DNA of 64,000 nt from Enoplosus armatus (GCF_043641665.1 NC_092189.1:11246333-11310332); one strand, 5' to 3'; shown: positions 47,701 to 63,387, counted from the first letter of the stretch. Notes: generated from the sequence alone by a model not told the origin. A program made the numbers and translations.

Positions 47701-49351
47701 TGAGGGAAGTTGTAGTGAAGACTGAAAGTTGTATGACATCCATCCATGTCTTCACAGGGAAAAATGCAGAATCAGTCTACGGTAACTGAATCACTGTTAA
47801 CTGCATTAGTGTGGCAGTGTTGCTGCCTCATTGCACTATTATTCTTTAAGGCAAGCTGCAAATATGGCAGTTTGTTGTGTGCAAAAAAAGAATCCTTCTT
47901 TAAAAAGCTCCTGGATGATCCAACCCTGAACATATCTTCCAGCCACTTAATTGCTGCTTCCAACACTTCCAAGTGGATTCCTGGCAGAAAGGCACATTAC
48001 ACTTGAAGCTGTAAAATTTTATTACAATTAAAGTTGACAGTAAATTGCCCCACTCATCCACTTTTTGTCTCCTCAAGAATTTTTATCCCTCTTTTTTACC
48101 CTTAATGTTCCTTTAGAGACAGGGAAAAGTGGCCAGAGAAGAGAAGGGTAAGATAAAACACTCTTCCTGTGTCCTCCAATATTGGACGGAGGCCAGAATG
48201 GAGTGCAGTGATTGGATAATAAAGATAGTCAGAGTCCAATAGAAGAGGCCACATCGCCAACAAGCCTTGTCAGAGAGTAAAGGGTGACCTCCAATTAATT
48301 GCTGCTGAGCCGGACATTGGTCAACGGGGTGTTTTTGTCATTTGTGTGTATGGGTGTGTGTGCTCCTTTATCGACACCGTACTCCATTGCTCTCCATTGT
48401 TTGCTCTCCCCAGCTACTGTTTCTAATAGCAAATAAACAAGTTTGAAATTAAATAAACAAGAGCTTCAACAACCATTCCCAAAGGACAAATTCCCGACTG
48501 TTATTAGAAAAATGAGCATCACTTTCAGGCTTTGATAAACTAATTAAAAAGGTGTTTCTTGTCTTTCACCTGAGGGGTCTACAGAGAAAAACGAGACGGA
48601 GAGAGAGAAGAGAAAGGCAAACAGTTCAGGAGGAGATAAAATCTCCTTCTCGCTCTTCTTTGTGAACGTTCCTCAGGGTCTGGCTGCTTGGCCTACGAGA
48701 GGCACCAGAGCGAGGGATGACAGAGAGGAATGATGGCGGGATGAAAGCACAAAGAGGGCCTCAGGGAGGACGCAGCGCTACAACGGATTCACCATCCATA
48801 AAATTAATTATTGAAAACATAGGCAAATCATATTATTGTGGATGTAACTGAGGAATGGAGAAGATAAACAGGCTGTTTCAGTTTGAATGTCACAGAAGAA
48901 ACCAAAGTGGCTTACGGGACAAAAATATCTGGAGAGAGAGAGAGAGAGGCTATTGACTATCGCTTACCAACTGAATATTCATCACTGCCACACAACCATT
49001 ATTAGCACATGCACACTCACACTTTATTGTGAAAAGCCCTGAAAGAGGATGTTTTGGGAAGCTGTTGCTGGCAGCAAAGCATTTTTAGAGAAACGCTATG
49101 AAAGCAAATAATCAAACGGTCTTTGAAGACAGCTTCAAAGCATTTGGAGCAAAGATACATTTAAGGACAACACGCGCAAACAAGAGGCCATTCATTACAG
49201 GTGGAAGTTACTAATTGTCACAGTCTAAATAAAGTTATACATAACCTGTTCTGCTTGAAGTGTGTTTACAATTCTAATCATCCTAACGGAGAACTGAGAG
49301 AGCAGAATTAAAATAGAATATGCATGAAATTGGTTTGGTCGGAGGGAACAC

Positions 49352-49421
<70 letters not shown>

Positions 49422-50391
49422 GGCAGATGTAGAGGCTGGAGTCTCTAACTTCATCCACCCTCACAAAAAAAAAGTCTGCCAATACAAGCTCCTGATAACA
49501 GCCATTTACACCAGATTGTGAGGTCTTCATCGTGGCTAACAGCTCAGTGTATGTGGTGTACGAAGGGTTTCATTTCAAAACATGTCATCTGTTGGACTTA
49601 ATTAATTCTGGGCTTCCACAGGGATGCTCACCCAACTTTTGGCACATTTCACAGTGTGTATTAATAACTTCAATAGTCCATATTTTAACAAGACTAAAGG
49701 TGTGTTCAGACAGAAAGCAGAGCTAATTTTCACCTCGTGTTTGTGCAGTCTGTTTATTTACCCCAAAGAGCTAATGTCCCAATTGTACAGATGTTAGTTG
49801 TGAGCTAACTCACAATGGACGCACCGAGCGTGTGTGTGGAAGTACGTGTGTGTCTGTGCTCAGCTCATACGAAAAGTCAGGGGATCAAAGTAATTAGGAT
49901 TCATCCTCCGGGGAGCTTGAACAATCTGTCAGTTGTTGAGTTACTTCAGTTTGGTCTTAAACTGTCTAAAAAACAAACAAATTTAACCCATTTATAACTG
50001 CTGATTGTAAAAATCTTCACTTTAATGCAGAATAAAATTCTTCTTTTGTATTAGTTTCTAAATCTAAGGCTTCTGTATTTTTGGCTACTTGATCATGGCA
50101 GGGTTGGAAGTGAATGGTTTACAGCTGTGCAGGAAGGGAATTTTATTTTATTTTATCCATTCAAGATCCTTTTTTTTTTACACCTGTACAATGTCAAGTC
50201 TGTTTTCTTCTGCTTTAAAAAAATCCCCCAGGCTCTTAACTGACCATGTGTTGCTGCCAGACGAGGAGTTTGTGTCAGTTTGGCCTTTAGTCAATTTCAG
50301 GAGAGGTCACGACGAAAGACCACACGCTTGACTTGCAGCCTGATTCTTTGGCTCATTGACACACCGTGAACTCTTCCTCTTTTTCCTCAGT

Positions 50392-50426
<35 letters not shown>

Positions 50427-50531
50427 GGTGGATGACAGATCTGTCTCTCTTGCCTCACCTTCAATGTCAGGGATAATTAAATGTTTTTGCACTGTCCTAG
50501 ACTGAGACATTCATTAATCTGAAGCGGAAGG

Positions 50532-50572
<41 letters not shown>

Positions 50573-53500
50573 CATGAATGAGTAAGAGTAGATCTGAGCC
50601 TTTTACCTCCATCTACTCTCCTCTCCTGTTACTATCCACTCGTATTCATGGTTTTATTTCTGTTACTCAAAAAAGTATGCAAACTGTCCCAGATGACATA
50701 CCAAAGCTCCATTAGATCGTCCTTTTACCTAAAGCATGAAATAAAGTGACAAATAGGAGAAAGACCAGACTCTATTCACTTTAAGTTTAAAAACCCTTTT
50801 CAAGCTTCTCTTTCTTTACACCTTTTCGAAGAGGCAAAGCCCGTGTGCTGAACTGAACACATTATGCCCCCAGCAAGACTACTACAAGTGACTCACACCA
50901 TAGAGTAGTAAGAGGGAAGAATGGAGAGTGACATGACATGATGTGTAATTCAAAATTGCACATTTTGCTCCATTTAAAAGGAAAAATGAGTATGGTTTGT
51001 TATATACAGCACATGAGGGGTCAGCACCAGTGACTCACATTTCTACATGAGCTACTGAGATTTCTGGCTTTCACAACTCACTGCCTGTTTTTCAGAACAA
51101 AGGCACCCCCATTCAAAAGCATTTGCTAATTTAAATCCTTGAATTGCGGCTGTCTACGAGAGATCAACGTTCCCTCAAAACTGAAAGAGAAGCAGCTCTG
51201 CAGTGTTTAAACTGAGGTTTCATCAGAGCAGATCAGGATGACATCAAAAAACTAAAAATAGCCAAACCTTCACCACAGACCCCAACATCTGCGTTTGAAC
51301 TGACTCAAGTACATGAGGATGTACTGAGAAAGCAATGCTGTGGCCAATATGGCTGCGGCTCTTTTTGTAGATTTATCTAGGCTTTGATAATGTGGATTAC
51401 TGTATGTTACCATGCAGCTTATCTCCCATTGAATTAGATCAAAACACGTGTAATTGGTTTTGTAATTACCTAACGAACAGAACACAATGTGTGCGTCAGT
51501 CGCATTTCAAATTGCATTTGATTCACTGATTGGTTCCCCAATTTAGTTTTCCATTTGCCAACTCTATAATCATTTAAGCAGCACTCTTGAGCCTTGTTGT
51601 GGCAAAACGTATCTGCCATGCAGTGTTTTGAGAATGCTCACTGGCTGTCACTTTGATTTGTTTGTGCACCAGACGTGCATGGCCTTTAATCAAAGTTGAG
51701 AGAAATTAAAGTTTTGTGAGTATGCCAGGCCAACAACTTCAGCTGAGTGGACATGAGAGCCTTGAGTCACAAGGTATATAAGCTTTCTGTTTTTCTCCCA
51801 CAGAGAACATGGTGAAGGGATCAATTAATCAATTTTATATTTCCTATTTGCCATTGTTTAATTTGGCTTTTTCTGAACAGCTGGTGTATTGTTTGATTAA
51901 TTATTTCTGTGTAAATGGTTTTATAAATTCCTTTTTTTTTTTTTTTTTTTTTACAGTATTATCAAATTAAATAGCAGTCAAGGAACTGATTTAGCTAAGA
52001 AGTAAATAAGGAAGTCCTCCATATCATTATAGGTTCCACACTTCCTCCTTATACATTTTAAATGTTGATTAATCATGCATAGTATATAAAATGCATTTTC
52101 AGAAGATGATTAAATGTTTTATGCCACTGCATTTTCAATAAATCAAGCTAAATAAAAAAACGAAATCTTTGCTGTGCTGGAGACATAAAACATGATGCAA
52201 AAATACACTGACCAAAAGTAAACGAACTAAATACATTTTCCACATACTGCAGAATTCAATTAAATTCATTGTCTCTTTGGTTACTGGGAGGAAGCGATGA
52301 TGTTACCTTTTGTAATCTCAAACAAACAATATTACAGAAGATTTCAGCCACTACACCCACGTTAGCTTGTTAAACTCTGGGATGCTGCAAGCACGAACAG
52401 CAGAACTGACAGGTATGCAACTGTGCTCTGAAGAGGGAAATCTTTACTCCAGTATATCACTGCCCGCTTGCTAAATCTCAAATTACAGTTTTCGTGTTAG
52501 CCTGCACTAACAGACCATGATGTTAGTACTGAAGCTAACCCTGAAAAAAGCTCCATGCTACTGAAAGGGCTAGCTTTGATCATCCATTAGCCATGCTCTA
52601 TCTGGTTCAGACGACGAGCTGTGAGCTTGGTTATCTCTCTCCTCCATGCTGACATCTCTGCACACAACCTGAGACAGGGTGGAGAACTAATTGTGCGAAC
52701 CACTGCTGTATTATACCCACCGTTTTATGGGAACTGCAGCTGAGACAGCAAAGCGGAACAATTTAAACTCAACGTAAAGTAATGCTACAATCAATGACTG
52801 GCTATTAAATTACTTATTTGTCATTAAACCTGGTAATCCGGAATGATCTGACTGTGGATCTCACTGTTATAAGACAAACAGATCAGCCCTGAGGTCATTA
52901 GGCTATAGCCAAACAACACAGTATATTAGAGCTAAATCAGCTAACAGGAGGAACAGGACCGCCCCACCCTGATGACAATGATGTTGCCCGAACTCACCAT
53001 CCTGTACCGTCTTCTTGAATGAGCTTGAGTGAGCTTTAGTTCCTGGGTCTCCATGTCTGCCAGGTTCGGCCTCTCGCTCTAAAAAAGAGAAAAACAAAAC
53101 AGAATAATTAGAATGTTTCATGCATGCTTAGTTGAGCACTTTGTGAAATGTAAGAGAAGATTGATGCAACTGTTATGTCAGAAGTCAATTAGCCTAGCTT
53201 AGCATAAAGACTTGAAGGAAGGAGAGACAGCTAGCCTGGCTCTGTCCAAAGTTCAAAAATATGCCTATCAGCACCTTCAAAGCTCTCTAATTAACACTTA
53301 AGATCTCTTTTGTTTAATCCGTAGACAAACACTAATGTAAAAACAACAATGTAACGTCTGTGCTGGTTACCCGACACAACCCGGCTCAGCAAGAAGGAAA
53401 GCTGTTTAACCCTACTTCCTGTTTTATGCTAAGCTAAGCTAATCATCTCCCAGCTCCAGCTCCGTCTTAATGCACAGACATGTGGGTGGTATCAATTTTC

Positions 53501-56500
53501 TCATCTTGGAAAATAAGCAAATAAGTATGTTCCTGTTCCTTTAAATATTCAATAATTAGATTATAACATCTGCTTTCAGCTCCCCAGCATCACAATCCAG
53601 AACAAGTATGTTTTGTTAGCCTATATTGCTTTTAATTTCCTGAAAGACATTCTGAAATCCCAAGCCAGACTGCAAAAGTGACACAAACGTAGTTTTTCTC
53701 TTTTGAAAGGAATACTCATCGCAGCATCATTACCGACCACAAAAACAAGTAGACTCGGCCAAGGGAAAGCAAAGAATGCACCTATCCATCTGGATACAAA
53801 AACACTAATCTATCCTCCCTCTTACACACACACACACTGCAGTACAACATCCCGCATGGAAGCAGGCCAGCGGTGGCAGAGCCTCAGGGAGGGAGCAGAG
53901 CAGCCAAACACTGAGGTACAGGAAGTTTGTCACGTCTGTCTGTAGGCTGTGACATTAACACCCTGAGATGATTAACTCCCGAACTCATCCATCTCCTGTA
54001 TTTATTAGCGAGCGGGGCTATTGAACAAGGACTGACCATGGACTGTACATAATGACTAGGAAAAAGTAAGATGTGTGTGTGGAGGCAAAAAAAGTTAGTC
54101 GAACTTTGTATTTTGTCAATATGGCCTCTATTCATTATTCCTTCACTCTTTCCTTTCTCTCCTCTTTGCTAGACCCCTCTTCTCCTCATTATTGGATGAC
54201 TTTCTTATCTCTCGAGTTATCCTCTCTGCGAGCAATCTCTCTCAAGTGCTCTCTGTAGGCCTCGTGTCTGTATATCTTTTGTATCTGCCTCCCTCCCTCG
54301 AGACTCTGTGAAGCCACTGTCGCTGTTCACATGCTGGCATTTAGCCTGAGGGCTCCTGCTATGATCGCTAGCAACGGCTGTCTGCTCACATCCTCTCAAG
54401 TTTATTTATCCTAATTTACAGTGAGATTTGGCGGCTCTATTGGCTATGGGGCACAAAGGGCAGAATCAAAACACACACACATTCTGTCTTCCCTCTATGT
54501 GATCTACTGTTGTGTGTATCTCCCCTTGAAAACAGCCTGTTCAGCACTGTTCAAACACTGCAGTCCATTGATTCACAGCTTCATTTTGCTTTGAGTTTGT
54601 TGTTGGTTTTGGCTCTGCCTTTCTAAACTGGAAGTGTGGGGCAGTAACAATTCACTCTGCTCACTGTGGAGCCGTCTGCCAACATTCACCCCTTTCTTAA
54701 TCACCATTTTTCTTGGTCCCACTAGTTCCTCTTCTTCCATACCATTTCTTTTTTTCCACCCTAAACAGAAATCTAACTGCTCTACAGATATGATTGCCTT
54801 CATCTGTTCATTAAATTAACAATACCCTTGGTGTGACTGTGTGTATTTCCTTCCTCTGCGTCTCAGCAGGCTCCAGGTATCATTGATTACCACCCGTGTG
54901 TGTGTGAGTGACTGGTTAATTTACTGCATGCGCCTGAAATCGCTGTAGCATGTACGTGTGCGTTTCAGCTGATAGTCCCATTTATGTGTTAAGACTCAAC
55001 ACTGCGAGTGCTCATGCCCTCTGAAAGAGCGAGATAAGAGCTGAGCCGAGGGTCGTGGATATTGAGTCACTTTTTATGATGTGGCCAACAAGCCATTAAA
55101 ATCAGAGCAGTAAACAATGTTTAAAAAACGCCTGGAGAGCGAGCTACAAGCCCTTAGTACATTACACTGAAATGAGATATTTGTTCTTGCTCCAGCTCAC
55201 ACTCCGTTTAATACACAGACCTGAGGTGCTCGCTGTTGTTTGTTGTCCTATCTGTCTCTTTTCTTATCAGTTTCTCTCTTTAGCTCCTCGAGGTGCAGAT
55301 CAAAGATGGTTATATGAGAATGTATTAAGAAGCAGCGACAAGAGTTAGGGGAGATTAAAGATGGACCGCTGAGAAATGGGAGCAGACAGGCAGCATATCT
55401 TGAGAGAGACAGTGGCTTAGTGAGTTGGAGAAATAGCTGATGAAATATACAACGACGACGAACACTCTGCTGGGAAAACACAATGTCACGTCTAATCAGG
55501 CTGATTGGCAATTTGGAAGCTCCAGATTTTCGAGGCTTTGTTTGCGGCTGCTACTGCCAAACCAGAGTGCATCACAAATGACTTCTGTTTATGCTGCCAA
55601 AACCGTTCCCATAGCAACCACTCATTCACTATGTAATCTAATTAGGCAAACTGACAGGAGTGGTAAACACCTGAAAATCAAAATAGTGAACTTAACTTGT
55701 ATTGTCTTCTCTCTGTCTTTGTCTGTATTGTGTCCTCTGGTTGTGTCTCTCCCGTGCTCCTCTGGTCTGGCTGTGATAATGGGGCACTGGCTGCCATTTG
55801 TAATCCTCCCTTTGACTCTGCTCTCTGGATAATGTATTGCAATCACAGCCTCACAAATGTGTTGGGCATGCCCATACACAAGAACCCACAATGAAATAGC
55901 CAGACTACGGATTCTAACATTGGTCTTGCTGACAGTACAACAGTTATCTGCTGCCAAGGACTCTTCTTCCCTTCCCGCCCCTCTGTCTCTCTGCTCGGGC
56001 TTAAAGGCCTTTTGAGGGCAAATCTCCAACCATTACAGATGGGACCGAGCAGAAAAATAATGCAGATGTAGAAAACCAGCAATAAAATTCAGAATTTGAC
56101 TCTGGAAGAAGGCTGAGCAGACCTGGAGGACACATGGTTGTAACATGGTGTACTGCTTTAAGTGTTTTTACATTGCTAGAGAAGCAGTAGGATCTTATTG
56201 TGTCACAGCTCAGTTAAATAGGTAAAAACTATTTCCATGTAAATGACGTCAAGAATAGACCTCAGCTTGTGTGAGTGAGTGAGTGCATGAGGTTGTTTGA
56301 CAGCAGGTTTTTCTGCCTCCTTGTAAATGGAAAAGGTAAAAGTAAATGTTCGCACATGGCTGATACTTTAATGACTACAAGGCAGCCGCTCTCACTCCAG
56401 ATTGCTGCAGTCAATCTCAGGTGGGCGGAGAGCGAAAGCAACAACCAAAGTGTGTGTGTGTGTGTGTGTGTTCCTGTGTGTTTATGTGTGTACACTGTGT

Positions 56501-56982
56501 GTATAGTATGAACAAAAAAGGCTAACGTGGGTGTGTGTGCTCATATTCCTCTGCCTGGTTATGATGGACAAATATCACAACATATTGGATTTTGCCTCAA
56601 CAATGAAACTAATTTTAAAAGCTTAAAACAAACATCAAAACAGGTTCTCCATCAAATGTAAAAACCTCTTCATGATGCTCGATTTGGTAATAGTAGTTTG
56701 ACAAAATAATCTCAACACAAGGTCCTCTTTCTTGCTTTTTCAGATGCTTTCAACTACATCTCACAACCTTTGTTATTTCAGTTGTCATCAAAGTTGGGTG
56801 GCTGCCGGTGTGTCCCGGGTTATTTCAGCCTGACTGCAGAGCAGCTCTCACTGGCTGTCTGCCTTTCTGCTGCTGCAGCCTTCTCTCCTTTTGCCCTTCG
56901 CTCTACAGGCACCCGTTTGAGTGGTTTAGTATGCTGTCTTAAGTTTATTCTCATGCCTTGTTTGGCTGCTTACAACACACAC

Positions 56983-57030
<48 letters not shown>

Positions 57031-60000
57031 CCATCACTCATCACTTTTGGTCTAACTTGGTTAGTGTGATCCATATAAAATATCCTTTGTTAAGTGTTAC
57101 CCCTGAGGCCTGTACTATGAAGCAAGTTCAACATACCCAGGATATCTTTCCGTTATCTGGCTTCGCTAAGCCTAACAACCGCGATCCCGCTAAGTGGTCA
57201 CACGATGGTGGTTATCAACTCTGTAAATCAACCCAGAGTTTCCCAATCTAGCACGTTCACATAAAAGGGGCGGTGTTTGCAGCATCTGACCAATTGCAAA
57301 CATGGACAAGTCCACTGGTAGCAGAGCGGCATAGTTCACAAACAAAGAGCAAATTATAATATTAGCCAAAGACGTTAGACACATCATCCAGGCTAAAAGC
57401 AACACAGCTGCAGCTGCCAGATGCAGGAAGGACAGCAGGCAAAAAAATCACTACTGTGTATTCTTATACCGTCAGGGAAGCCAAAGGGCTGGTCTGAACA
57501 CTCTGTCTCCCCCAAACAGACCCTCTCACAATCTGTGCCCGGAGCTCCACGGGATCTTCTATGATTGGTGATGCCGTTTTCCAAGAGAATTGAACAGAGC
57601 GAGCTGGGCTGCCTGGGACACAGGCCAGTGTCACCCACACACACCTACCTCCTTACAGAGCTATAAATTCAGCCTTAAGCAGAACATGTACAGAGGCCTA
57701 ACAGGTAAACCATCCATGAATGGCAAAAAGATAGGTCAGTGAACTGTCACCATGGAAACAAGGTCATGTGGCATTGCAAAATCTGTCCACAGGCATGATG
57801 GAGACAAGAGGGGTTGTGACATTTAAGTGCAACGTGTAATTTTTGGAACTCTGTTTAATTTAATCACTGTTTTCCTGTCCTTTAATGTCACGCTCTGTGC
57901 TTTTTGACCAAAGGAGCAACGTTTGAAACACAAATTAGTATTTGCATTTTTCCTCTCACTGGAGAATACTGTTTCAAGAAGTTTAATGGACAGCCAAAAT
58001 GAAGTACAGGCAAAGTAAAGCATACAGTGCTCTATTAATATTATTACTCTATTCATAATTAGACTTCATTAATCTGTTCCAAAATAGCAAAAAGGCAAAA
58101 ATTCCGCCTTCAAAAAAAAACTTAAGCCAGTCAAAATCAAAGTACAAAACATTTAAATTAAACATCTATTTCACACAAAAACTTCCCATCTCAGCCACAG
58201 TGATCTGACTACCTAGAAACTCGATTAAAGGCAACATAAGCAAGGTTTCCATCCAAATGTAGCGCAAATCTTAATTGAATTTCGAGAAAATCTGCAAAAG
58301 AATATGCAAATTAATGTGCCCTTCCATCCACTACCATTATGCTAATATTAGGAGTTGGTTTGCAGAGATTAACAGCTGGTGGCGTCAATCCTCCAGTCCA
58401 TCAAACCAATGCAGAAGAAGAGGCCACAACAAGATGACATTCTCCAATGGAAACTTCAGTGGACGTTTGAGTCACACTCTTCATGGATGTCATGATTTAT
58501 TCATAAGTCTGTTTGCATTGCACTTTGTTGTTTTTATAGATAAACCAACTTTACAAAAAAACTGTGCAAAAAATGATCATGCACATAAAAGGCACATGTA
58601 TCTGTCAAAGAGAAGAATGTGTGCGTGGAGCTGGGAGGGACTGTATGTTGGTGTGTCTACTAAAGATTTCCCGCAGGACAAAAGAAGCTAATGAAAGAAA
58701 AAAGAGAAGAGACAAGACTACAATTACACAGGGGGAATGTAATAATAATAACCCCAAACCTCTTAAAATATTAATCACATACTGTATGTATGAAAACAGC
58801 TAACAACAAATTCTCACAGGCTTTTGGTGTGTGTGTGTGTGTGTGTTTACGTCACTGTGGTATGTTGATTCACAGTCAGCCATTTCATCATTATGTAATT
58901 TCCATCTGATGAACTCAATACGTCAGAAACAATAGAAAATTCTGGAGAAACAATGAACAGAAACACAGGCGAAGGTGGTGAGACAGTTTATGACATGAAA
59001 GTAGGAAGAAGAACGAGTGAAACTGATAAGAGAATTTAGAGAGAGTGAAGGTAAAGTTTAAAGAAAAGGCAGAAGGGAGAGAGAGGAAACAGTGAGGGGG
59101 ACACACACGAAACAGGGTTGCAGGGCACACTGTGTTGCTGCATGAATATATTTTGCAGGAAGCAGCACTTCATATAAGATTCTGTTGGTTTAGAAAATTG
59201 CCTGCCAGCAAAAACTGACAGGAAACCTCACCTCCACAGGATGTTAAGTTTGTGACTTCTTCAGTCCTCCAAAAAGTTTTTAATGCTCAAAATGTGTCAT
59301 TATATAAACAATGGACATATGGTGAAAACAAAGGCAAATGGATCCACATATGTTGAGCCATTCTACCCGTACTAAACTATTTTAAAGCATTAACAGAGCA
59401 CTATAAAGCATTGTGAGTCAGACAGTTATTGGTCTACATCCTGCTCTGTTGGTATTTAAAATATACTTACAATATCGCCTAAATCATATGAACAGCTACT
59501 TAGGGAGCAAAATTTTTCATAAAAGTAAGACTAAATATGCCAAATTATAAAAAATATAAAAAAGGCTTCCTCATTCCAAGGCAATTATCAAAACTACTGT
59601 CAAATGCAAATTACAACAACAACAACCTCCATTGGACTAAAATGAACATAAAGTATATTATTCCACAACATCAGCATCTAATATGCAGAACCCCAGTGTA
59701 AAATAAGGCTCTAATGTTGGCTCTACATGCAAAACTAAATCAACAGCAGAATCCTGACATGTGGATAATATCAGCACACTGATGAGCTGGAACATGTGTT
59801 CATTTCAGTGAGGCAAAGTGGCCGACTGGCCTTACAGACTGGAGCTGATTCTGAAGTTTTCTCAAATTCAGCGGGATTAGTTTGGATTCAAATACATGTT
59901 TACCACAGCTACCACAATAAACTGCAAATCAACTGCTGGACCTCATTAAGCCGCAAGAAGTCTGGAAAACAGATTTACCACTGGCGGATTTGATCGCTTG

Positions 60001-62759
60001 CTGTTCAGTATCACCAACAAGTCATTTGCGATCCCACTGATTTCATCCGTTAGATGCTGTGAAGGGAAGCATTAATCGGCAAGTGATTCATCAGGAGACT
60101 GGATTTCCCCCCATCAACTTTCCTGCTGCTGATTAGTCTCCAAGGGCGACCAGTGATTCATTAGTCAAACTGAGATCAGCAGGTGGTGACTGATGTCCCT
60201 ATACTTTCGGCTGTACTGACCCCCAACCAAGTGCTGTGGGTAGCTATACATTATTTTTATAATCGCACACATCAGATTTTATGGGATTACACCACTCTGT
60301 ATGCACACTTTATATTCTGTGTTTTATTACCTCTTATCTACAAACTTTACTGATTCTCATCCATCAAAATCCCAAATGTACTCTTCAGGTAGAACAATGT
60401 CTCTTTGGCTTCCCACTCCTTTGCTATAGCACAGGAAGACGTCAAACATGCCCCACATTGGTTGACTCACATCTGACACCTGCCATGCTGACACCGGCTG
60501 GAGTCAAAAGGTGAAGTTAATACTTATAAGTGTGATGCCTGTAGTACCAGCTGGGTGAAAATGGGACCCACTAGAAGCAATTCAGACACATGAAAACAGC
60601 AAATGTTCCCAAAGCAGACCAGACTGTCTAATTGATTCCCATTATTTATTCGCCGTGTAATTGTTTTGCTGTCCATTGCTCTCAGGCGTGCTGTCTGTGT
60701 AGGAGTAACTGCATCATGCATGGTGACGGTAGCAGCTCTGCAGCAGGGGAGCAGTCATAATGCAGCTGAAGTGCATTGCTGCTGCAGAACAGGCAAAAAG
60801 AACAATGAGAAAAAAAGGTTTTATGTACTCCCATAAAGAGTCTAATTGGCACAAAGCTGCTCTATGCTTCAACTACAGCGAATGTTTCTCTAGAGAAGAG
60901 CACAGGTGCCACGTTCTCAAGAGGACGAAGTCACCTCACTATGTCCTGTCAAAATGTTGCAGTGACTCACATGCATGGAGAGTACCGTGTGATGTGGGCA
61001 GTGTAAGAGCACAGAGACATTTTAGAGAAGGAAAGGGCTTTCAGGAAGAATTTGAAAAGAAATTTCTACATGTAGTAAATGTTGAAAGAAATGTATGAAA
61101 TGGTTTCTACTGTGAGCTTCTAAAGACTGGGCTTTATTGTCTCCTGCCACAATTAAAGGAAAACTTTAAGTTAATTGCACTGTGTATTTTACTTTTCAAG
61201 CTCTGGCCATCAGTTCTATTGGCTACAGTAACATTGTACAAATTGTACAAATGGCAAAGAAGTGCTTTCTGATCTGACTCTCAGCAGTACGGTGTCATTT
61301 GTCTGCTTCCAAAAATGTTACACATCAATGTTGAAATAAAGTTTCTAGATGTGGTTAAAGTTTGGTTTAGTTTAGGCACAAAAATGACTGTAACATTTAG
61401 GGAAAGATCATGGTTTGGTTTCAAATAAGTGCTTCGCTATGGTTAGGGAAACATTTTGGTTTGAGTTAAAATGATTACTATGTTACGGTTAGGGGACCTT
61501 CGTCGCCATGGTTACAGTAATAACCATGTGGTTAACATCAGATCAACAGGTGACCTACTGTATTTGCTGCAGTTGTTCACACTCACGGTTTATAACATTG
61601 CGGGTGTGCTCACGTTTGGTTTGACCTCAAAATAAAGACAGTCGGCTGCTCGTGTTTGGCCCTTTGGCAATGATGTCATGTTCCCTGATCTCAACAATTA
61701 AGGGGCCAGTATACTTTATCTTTACTATTTCTTTTTCTGTGTCTTTTTTCACCCAACCTTTGAGCGTGGCTGTTTGTAACAGCTATAAACAATTTTGCCG
61801 GGACTCGTACTTTGGTGAGTACAATGTTATCCTAACCGATAGAATGGATGGCCAGAGTTAAAAAAATAAATCCCAAGTTGTAATAAACTGTTTCAGTTTC
61901 AGGACAAGACATCAACACAGAGGAACATAAAACTGGGAAGTGAAGGGTGACTTGTTGTTTGAGTGTGTGTGTGTAATCCAGGACAGTGAGTGTCCTTTCC
62001 CTCTGGTTATTCTCCGTAACTGTCAGCAATGAAGCACTCTCTGTTTGGTCTCTGGCCTAATTGGCTGATATATTAGTAAAGTGAGGAGTATAGTTGATAG
62101 ACAAACTGGATACTACTAAATGTTTGGCCTTACAGGGAAACAAAGCAGAGCCTGTTAGTATTGATTTAGCATCTAAATCAGGCTTCTATACATGTGCTAC
62201 TTCTGGACTGCACCGAGGATTCCTCTATAGCATTGGATGTATTTAGTCCCTGGTTAGGAGAATGCAGCTCTGTTTACTTTTTGTCTTCAGTTCGCTCTGA
62301 GAAACTAGAGAGTAACTCTAGAATTTGATGCAGGCGAGGCTGTTCTCATTAGGCTCAGTATCCACGAGGAGCTGGCCCAGATAAACCTGCTCAGCAAGTC
62401 TTTCCCTGAAGAGTTACAGTTACTGTGCTAGATATGCAAAACCAAGCCAGCACAGAACAGAACATAGTTGTGGTAGAAAGATTTAAAGTCTGTTGTGCTG
62501 TTCAAAGAGCTGCAGTCCAATCAACTCCTCATACTGTGTGTGTGTGTGTCTGTGTGTCTGTGTGTGCAACATTGTGACGGAGAGTGTGAGTGAGAGTAAG
62601 CAAGTGTTTGTAATAATTGACTTTAGTCAAGAGTTACTGGTGGTCTGAGAGCATTACACATTTGAGTGTGATTGATAAAGTGGACTTGGCATTGTTGCCA
62701 TAGTAAGTCCATAAGCAGAGTATAACTGTGAAAAGCAGCAGTATTTGGCCTTGGAAAAA

Positions 62760-62807
<48 letters not shown>

Positions 62808-63351
62808 TATTTAAAGAGATGATTGGACTTTTGGCAGCAGCTCACTTAACAGCACAATTAGTTCATTTGGAGTCCTTCTATAAAATGTACTATTAAAAGA
62901 CAGAGAGTGAAGGATGATTCATGTGAAGTAACCATTAACTTACTGTTTTATATCACTGTTCAGTAGATGTCTTTGCACTATTTCTATCACTGCATGTTTA
63001 ACCATTGCATTATATAATATTTTGTATATGTATTATACTGCATACATATGATTTACTACCTAGTACGAATTAGGGAATCAAAACAAAAACATTTAGAGCC
63101 ACATATTGCAAGTTTACAATGTATTATATATAAAGGTAACAAAGATTGGTAACCTTTGCCTGAATCAGAAGTCTTCAAAGTCATTTTAAATGTTGTTTGA
63201 AGTTGAATGGGAGTGAATAAGCCTGCAATCTTTGTCAAAACTAATAAAACATATCTTCAGTTCAGGCTACTACAATTGACTTACAGAAAATGTAAAAAAT
63301 GAGCATTAGTTTAAGGTCTTTGTCCTGTGGTAATGGTGGCCACATTAGCCC

Positions 63352-63387
<36 letters not shown>

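Noticed and set aside
60760..61098. 112-codon open frame on plus, starting MQLKCIAAAEQ
   Set aside because: No domain, no splice context that fits, and no similarity that I recognise. It lies in a spock1 intron and is within chance expectation for the window.
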